In this document: positions 60,801 through 64,000 of the stretch, piece after piece
Position numbering within the stretch: the first letter of the stretch is position 1
Layout of the letters: each line of letters opens with the position of its first letter
Assembly: GCA_963750255.1 (NCBI GenBank)
Contig: CAVVPZ010000009.1
Coordinates: 124,001-188,000 of the forward strand
Direction: 5' to 3'
DNA: 64,000 nucleotides
Source: DATLED01 sp963750255
Lineage (GTDB): Bacteria; Actinomycetota; Acidimicrobiia; Acidimicrobiales; CADCTF01
Notes under the pieces: generated by a model
The model's database searches: none
What the model saw: the letters and a program-made list of their open reading frames with translations, nothing else
Told to the model about the DNA's origin: nothing
Translations under genes and position numbers: made by a program

Positions 60801-61524
60801 CCAGATCGTCATCGACCAGTTCCTCTCCTCTGCCGAGGACAAGTGGGGCCAGACCTCCGGCCTCACCCTGCTGTTGCCCCACGGCTACGAGGGCCAGGGC
60901 CCGGAACACTCGTCGGCTCGGGTCGAGCGGTTCTTGACGCTCTGCGCCAACAGCAACATGCAGATCGTCAACGTCACCAACGCGGCCCAGCTCTTTCACG
61001 CCCTCCGGCGTCAGGTCAAACGCACCGAGCGCAAGCCTTTGGTCGTGTTCACGACCAAGTCCGGCCTGCGGGCGCCGTGGAGCCGGTCGCCGATCGAGGA
61101 TTTCACCGACGCCCAGTTCTCCGAAGTGCTCGATGACCCGGCCACAGCCGAGCGCCCAGAGGACGTCCGTCGAGTGGTGTTGGTCACGGGCAAGGTCGCC
61201 TTCGATGCAATGAAGGAGCGTGACCGATTGGCGGCCCCCGTCGCCGTCGTCCGGGTGGAGCAGATCTATCCCTGGCCCGAGGAGCACATCAACGAGGTGT
61301 TGGCTCGCTACGGCGACATCGACGAGGTCGTCTGGCTCCAGGAGGAACCCGAGAACATGGGCGCCTGGAGCTTCGTCCACGGACGGATGCACAAACTGCT
61401 GCGCGAGGACTTCCAACTGCGGCATGTCGCTCGCGTGGCGTCGGGTTCTCCCGCCGCCGGGTCGACCTCGCTGCACGACCTCGAGACCACTGACCTGATG
61501 CACCGGGTGTTCCAGGGCCTGTAG
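57862..61524 (+). CDS. kgd: multifunctional 2-oxoglutarate metabolism enzyme (Kgd/OdhA type, E1 fused to E2-like domain)
   Basis: 1220 residues. The N-terminal E1-type segment PNAWLVDEMYDQYLVDPTSV is followed by a Pro/Ala/Ser linker (residues ~50-110). The E2 acyltransferase-like domain comes next (~115-340), with VNRRIANNHLQRTRGGKLSF, TVSLTNPGTIGTVSSVPRLM and the catalytic-His segment TSTYDHRIVQGAESG. The thiamine-dependent E1 domain follows (~450-1220), with HRGRLNVLANIVGKSYREIF, FLLHGDAAFAGQGVVGETLN and GQDSSRGTFGHRNAVLVDTQ. It lacks a lipoyl domain, as usual in this actinobacterial fusion. It links 2-oxoglutarate to succinyl-CoA or succinic semialdehyde. TAGGCT (57849-57854) lies 7 nt before ATG 57862. 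Confidence 0.96.
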   Translation: MPDEPPSTFGPNAWLVDEMYDQYLVDPTSVSESWREFFADYKQEAAAPALNNEGTNGVASTPATAAKSVAPTAAPAPVAATSTSTSAPAPSSSGAPKAEEAPAPGDPIRGAAAAIVKNMAASLGVPTATSVRPVPAKLLEVNRRIANNHLQRTRGGKLSFTHLIGYAVVQALKSVPNLNNTFVERDGKPFLVRNEHVGLGLAVDVPKSDGSRTLMVPVIKNADTMDFRQFWDAYEELIRKVKTNKITVDDFSGATVSLTNPGTIGTVSSVPRLMPGQGAIIGVGALDFPVEYSGADPSTLAELGMSKVLTITSTYDHRIVQGAESGLFLQKVHQLLTGEDGFYEHVFSSLGVPYEAVAWRQDINPENSERVRLQKQVHVQTLINMYRVRGHLIADLDPLQAAPPRMHAELDPATYGLTIWDLDREFYADGLAGHDYLALGDILGLLRDAYCRTIGVEYMHIQEVEQKQWVQEQVEGVSGVLPTEEQLHILTRLNAAEAFERFLNTKYIGAKRFGIEGAESAIVICDIVLDEAAKAGMAEAVMGMSHRGRLNVLANIVGKSYREIFRDFEGDLDPSTVQGSGDVKYHKGYSGKFVGLSGRDIPVTLAANPSHLEAVDPVVEGITRARQDHLDQGTAYPVLPFLLHGDAAFAGQGVVGETLNLSQLRGYRTGGTIHLVINNQVGFTTNPDEARSSVYATDVAKMVQAPIFHVNGDDPEACARVARLAFAFRQTFHKDVVIDMVCYRRMGHNEGDDPRLTQPKMYERIDSRRPVRKIYTEALIKRGDISLEDAEAAMEDFSSRLSVALEETRSTAPPKFETVPPPPAERLLPAVDTSVPDRELLDRIATIVTQAPEGFHLNPKLTKVFETRTKLYAEGQVDWALGEAFAYGTLLAEGHDVRLAGQDSSRGTFGHRNAVLVDTQTEEEIVPLNQLGLERQGRFFIYDSLLSEYAALGFEYGYSVVAADALVVWEAQFGDFVNGAQIVIDQFLSSAEDKWGQTSGLTLLLPHGYEGQGPEHSSARVERFLTLCANSNMQIVNVTNAAQLFHALRRQVKRTERKPLVVFTTKSGLRAPWSRSPIEDFTDAQFSEVLDDPATAERPEDVRRVVLVTGKVAFDAMKERDRLAAPVAVVRVEQIYPWPEEHINEVLARYGDIDEVVWLQEEPENMGAWSFVHGRMHKLLREDFQLRHVARVASGSPAAGSTSLHDLETTDLMHRVFQGL

Positions 61525-62235
61525 GTGGAGTTCACTTCAGTCTCCATCGTCATCCCCGTGTACAACGAGGTGGCGACGCTCGAAGAACTCGTCCGCCGCG
61601 TCGAAGTGGCTGACGTGTGCGGTCTCGACAAGGAGATCGTGCTCGTCGACGACGCCAGTACCGACGGCACCGCCGAGGTGATGGTCAAGCTGGCCGAGTT
61701 GCACCTCACCCATACCCACACCAGAAACCGGGGCAAGGGCGCGGCGCTGCGCACGGGATTTGCGGCGGCCACGGGTGATGTCGTCATCGTGCAGGACGCC
61801 GACCTGGAGTACGACCCGGCCGACTATCGCCGTCTTCTCGAGCCGATCCTCGAGGATCGGGCCGATGTGGTGTTCGGCTCTCGATTCTCGGGCGGCGGCC
61901 CTCACCGGGTCGTGTACTTCTGGCACTACGTCGGCAACAAGTCCCTCACCCTGCTTTCGAACATGATCACCAACCTCAACCTGACCGACATGGAGACCTG
62001 TTACAAGGTCTTCCGCCGTGATGCGGTCGAGGGCATCGTCTTCGAATCCGACCGCTTCGGTTTCGAACCCGAGTTCACGGTCAAGGTCGCCCGCCGCCAT
62101 CTGCGCATCTACGAGGTCGGCATCTCGTATTACGGGCGCCGGTACGCGGAGGGCAAGAAGATCACGTGGAAGGACGGCTTCTCCACCATCTGGTGGCTGG
62201 TGCGCTATGGACTCCTCGCTGGTTCCACTCGGTAG
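61525..62235 (+). CDS. family 2 glycosyltransferase (dolichyl-phosphate mannose synthase-like)
   Basis: 236 residues. VSIVIPVYNEVATLEELVRR, EIVLVDDASTDGTAE (Asp pair), RNRGKGAALRTGFAAATGDV, the metal motif IVQDADLEYDP and FGSRFSGGGPHRVVYFWHY match polyprenyl-phosphate sugar transferases. It probably moves mannose or glucose from an NDP-sugar to a lipid carrier at the membrane. The start GTG at 61525 directly follows the kgd TAG stop in the same frame, an abutting arrangement that implies translational coupling. The 3' end overlaps a minus-strand orphan tail. Confidence 0.9.
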   Translation: MEFTSVSIVIPVYNEVATLEELVRRVEVADVCGLDKEIVLVDDASTDGTAEVMVKLAELHLTHTHTRNRGKGAALRTGFAAATGDVVIVQDADLEYDPADYRRLLEPILEDRADVVFGSRFSGGGPHRVVYFWHYVGNKSLTLLSNMITNLNLTDMETCYKVFRRDAVEGIVFESDRFGFEPEFTVKVARRHLRIYEVGISYYGRRYAEGKKITWKDGFSTIWWLVRYGLLAGSTR

Positions 62236-62315
62236 AGGCTCGCGTCACCGAAGCGTCTGATCTTGGCCAGGCCGGGATCTGCGTCGAGCCGTTGCAACAC
62301 GATGTCGGGTCCGGG
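62205..62315 (-). pseudogene. orphan C-terminal tail of a lost or misassembled protein
   Basis: Immediately after the HAD stop (62316-62318) the same minus frame continues without a start as PGPDIVLQRLDADPGLAKIR and then RFGDASLYRVEPARSP, ending at TAG 62205-62207. It is composed like the C-terminus of a real protein and converges with the GT2 gene by ~30 nt. The upstream part of any such gene is absent, so this may be a deletion scar or an assembly join. Confidence 0.45.
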
Positions 62316-62966
62316 TCAACCTCGTAGGGGGAAGCCGACGATCGTCTCGAGTTCGGCGAGAGCGATGCTGGGATCGCCGACCTTGATCGTGCGCATTCCC
62401 ATCGCCCGGGCGGGTTTGAGGTTCACGCCGAGGTCGTCGAGGAACACCGCCTCGGTGGGCTCGATCTCGAGAGTCGAGCAAGCGATTTCGTAGAACCGGG
62501 GGTCGGGCTTTCGAACGCCGACCTTGCTCGACTCGATCACGGCGTCGAAGAGACCGAGGACCTCGTCGCGTCCGGTGGCCCGGCCCTGACGGGGAAAGTC
62601 GTTGAAGCCCACGACGTTGTTGGTGAGGCACGCGGTTTTGAACCGAGTCCCGCATCGGCGCAAGGCCTCCACCATCTCGGGTCGAATTTGTCCGGCGAGC
62701 AACGGCATCACTTCACGGGCCACGATCGTCTGGCCCAGGCCCCGCGCCTCGGCCTCGAACAGATCGCAGAACTCATCGAAAGGCACCTGGTTGCGCTCGA
62801 ACTTCGCCCATGCGTTGGTGTCGGGGTTGGTGGCGTTGAGCGTGCGAATGAAGTCCTTGGGCAAGCCTTGTTCGACCTCGTAGCGACGGAACGCTTCGAA
62901 CGGGCTCGACAGGATGACGCCGCCGAAGTCCCACAGCACGGCCCGCAGTTCACGCTCCTCGCTCAT
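62316..62966 (-). CDS. HAD family hydrolase (HAD-IA)
   Basis: 216 residues. Motif I VLWDFGGVILSSPFEAFRRY has the nucleophile Asp, with the second Asp replaced by Gly as in many HAD-IA enzymes. Motif II is TACLTNNVV, the Lys is in SSKVGVRKPDP, and motif IV is EAVFLDDLGVNLKPARAMGM. The likely substrate is a small phosphorylated metabolite or haloacid. ATG 62966 overlaps the stop of the upstream peptidase gene by 4 nt (ATGA). It ends beside an orphan protein tail. Confidence 0.92.
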   Translation of the reverse strand: MSEERELRAVLWDFGGVILSSPFEAFRRYEVEQGLPKDFIRTLNATNPDTNAWAKFERNQVPFDEFCDLFEAEARGLGQTIVAREVMPLLAGQIRPEMVEALRRCGTRFKTACLTNNVVGFNDFPRQGRATGRDEVLGLFDAVIESSKVGVRKPDPRFYEIACSTLEIEPTEAVFLDDLGVNLKPARAMGMRTIKVGDPSIALAELETIVGFPLRG

Positions 62967-64000
62967 GCGAGCACGTCCTCGGCCAACTCGGTCCATAGCT
63001 CCGTCGACAGTCGCAGCGACTCTTGGTCGACCCGCTCGTCGTCCCCGTGGAACATCGCTCCGAACTGCTCGAATCCGATTCGCTCGCTGAAGAGCCCGAA
63101 CCCGTAGGAGGGGATGCCCATCCTTCGGAAGAACCGAGCGTCGGTGGCACCGACGGTGAGGAAGGGAATGTTTTGCGATCCGGGCGCCACTCGATCGGTC
63201 GCTCTTTGCAACGCGCCCCAGAGCGGGGTGTCAATCGGTGAAGCGGTCGAGGGGTCGTCATTGGCGGCGATGAGGGTGACACTGGCGGCGAGATCCGGGC
63301 CGATGATCTCGTCGAGTTGGGCCCGCACCTCCTCGCCCGTCTGGCCCGGCAAGGTGCGAATGTCGAGCTGCAGGTCGACGCGATCGGGGATGACGTTGGT
63401 CTTCGTGCCTGCGTGCATCACGGTCGGCGCAAAGGTCGTGTGGGTGCAGGCATGCGCTTGCCGGGCCAGTCCCAACGGGAGTTGTTCACACAAGCCGACC
63501 AATTCGTCGGCGTCGAGGAGCGAGCGTGTGAGGCCGGGTTCCCACTCGAGGCCCTCGACGAAGCGACGCCAGATGTCGTGTATCTCGGTCTCGGGCCGGT
63601 ACGCCTCGATACGGCGCACGACCTCGGCCGCTTTGACCAACGCGTTGTCCGTCCGAAATGGCAGCGACGCGTGGCCCGGCGTGCCCGAGATCCGGAGCGT
63701 GCACCAGAAACTGCCCTTCTCTCCGACGATGACAGGACGCTTGGTGCCGCCCTCGGAGGCCATCGGAAAGCCGCCCGACTCGGTGATCACGTAGTCGGCC
63801 CGCACGGCGTCGGACTCGTGCTCGGCGAGGTATTTGGCGCCGTAAGTCCCGAGCGCCTCCTCGTCGGCGACGGCGAGATAGATGAGGGTGCCGGTCGGCG
63901 AGAAGCTGCGCCGGGCCAGTCGTTTGGTCGCCACCGCCATCGACGCCGTCAAATTGAGCATGTCGACCGCGCCGCGGCCCCACACCTCGCCGTCGATGAG
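62963..64000 (-). CDS. M20 family metallopeptidase (partial, 5' end outside the window)
   Basis: The 3' ~345 codons of an M20/ArgE-type peptidase. WGRGAVDMLNLTASMAVATK carries a zinc Asp, VADEEALGTYGAKYLAEHES holds the catalytic Glu pair, and YVITESGGFPMASEGGTKRP gives the next ligand. The dimerisation insert is GEKGSFWCTLRISGTPGHAS and the C-terminal His is in GFEQFGAMFHGDDERVD. The frame stays open to the right edge (LIDGEV before WGRG), so ~90-110 N-terminal residues are missing. The family cleaves dipeptides, acylated amino acids or carbamates. Its stop overlaps the HAD start. Confidence 0.88.
   Translation of the reverse strand, partial: LIDGEVWGRGAVDMLNLTASMAVATKRLARRSFSPTGTLIYLAVADEEALGTYGAKYLAEHESDAVRADYVITESGGFPMASEGGTKRPVIVGEKGSFWCTLRISGTPGHASLPFRTDNALVKAAEVVRRIEAYRPETEIHDIWRRFVEGLEWEPGLTRSLLDADELVGLCEQLPLGLARQAHACTHTTFAPTVMHAGTKTNVIPDRVDLQLDIRTLPGQTGEEVRAQLDEIIGPDLAASVTLIAANDDPSTASPIDTPLWGALQRATDRVAPGSQNIPFLTVGATDARFFRRMGIPSYGFGLFSERIGFEQFGAMFHGDDERVDQESLRLSTELWTELAEDVLA

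Noticed and set aside
57652..61503. A 1283-codon open frame antisense to kgd
   Set aside because: Codon-position GC bias makes long antisense frames common in this DNA; its translation is low-complexity His/Val/Asp-rich and the sense strand encodes an unmistakable Kgd.
61525..62235. Kgd-GT2 fusion protein by reading through TAG
   Set aside because: The GT2 domain has a complete natural N-terminus at the GTG, and no Kgd family member carries such a domain as far as I know; coupling is simpler.
1..64000. tRNA, rRNA, prophage or insertion-sequence genes
   Set aside because: I looked for T-loop-type GTTCGA cores with acceptor pairing and for transposase or integrase motifs on both strands and saw none that held up.

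Overview
This 64 kb window is GC-rich chromosomal DNA from an actinobacterium, most likely a member of the class Acidimicrobiia. The inference rests on a mycothiol conjugate amidase (Mca), an actinobacterial-type fused 2-oxoglutarate decarboxylase/dehydrogenase (Kgd), an F420-type luciferase-like oxidoreductase, a WS/DGAT acyltransferase, an RskA-type anti-sigma factor, many acyl-CoA enzymes, and a secreted protein with GYWL..DGGIF.FGDA repeats of the kind common in Acidimicrobiia. I see no rRNA, tRNA, prophage, insertion sequence or CRISPR array.

Layout. 0-13 kb: acyl-CoA dehydrogenase, methyltransferases, a hydroxyacid dehydrogenase, two enoyl-CoA hydratase family genes, a CoA transferase, an SDR, a Nudix hydrolase and an RNB exonuclease. 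13-15 kb: Mca and an SCP2-like protein. 15.5-19 kb: a stress or redox module, with a cupredoxin lipoprotein and two Tat-exported ferritin-like proteins facing an ECF sigma/anti-sigma pair; the two operons share a mirror-image promoter motif. 19-28 kb: deacetylase, nuclease, lipoproteins, thiolase, LLM oxidoreductase, a GH99-like secreted protein and an M23 peptidase. 28-37 kb: a leftward lipid/redox run (WS/DGAT, DsbA-like, PAP2, RecB-like nuclease, exporter, hydrolase, phytoene-desaturase-like enzyme), then malQ rightward. 37-51 kb: DNA ligase, pyruvate kinase, two acyl-CoA ligases, SDR, two acyl-CoA dehydrogenases, a beta-lactamase-like hydrolase, a geranylgeranyl-reductase-like enzyme and an epimerase. 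51-64 kb: small proteins, a VanW protein, a nitronate-monooxygenase-like enzyme, EttA, Hsp20, Kgd, a GT2 enzyme, a HAD hydrolase and a partial M20 peptidase.

Functionally the window mixes central carbon metabolism (kgd, pyruvate kinase, malQ) with a large acyl-CoA catabolic repertoire (three acyl-CoA dehydrogenases, two hydratases, a thiolase, two acyl-CoA ligases, a CaiB-type transferase, two SDRs) suited to fatty acids, branched acids or steroid side chains. Many genes show a TANNNT -10 box 6-8 nt before the start codon, as expected for leaderless mRNAs, and this guided many start choices.

Two cautions. First, many otherwise well-conserved genes are split by 1-2 nt indels, sparse before 37 kb and dense at 37-51 kb. 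Most are probably sequencing or assembly errors, so those genes are annotated as full-length loci with the breaks described. Second, three families of short dispersed palindromic or repeat elements lie between genes; they are described individually and are the most unexplained structures here.
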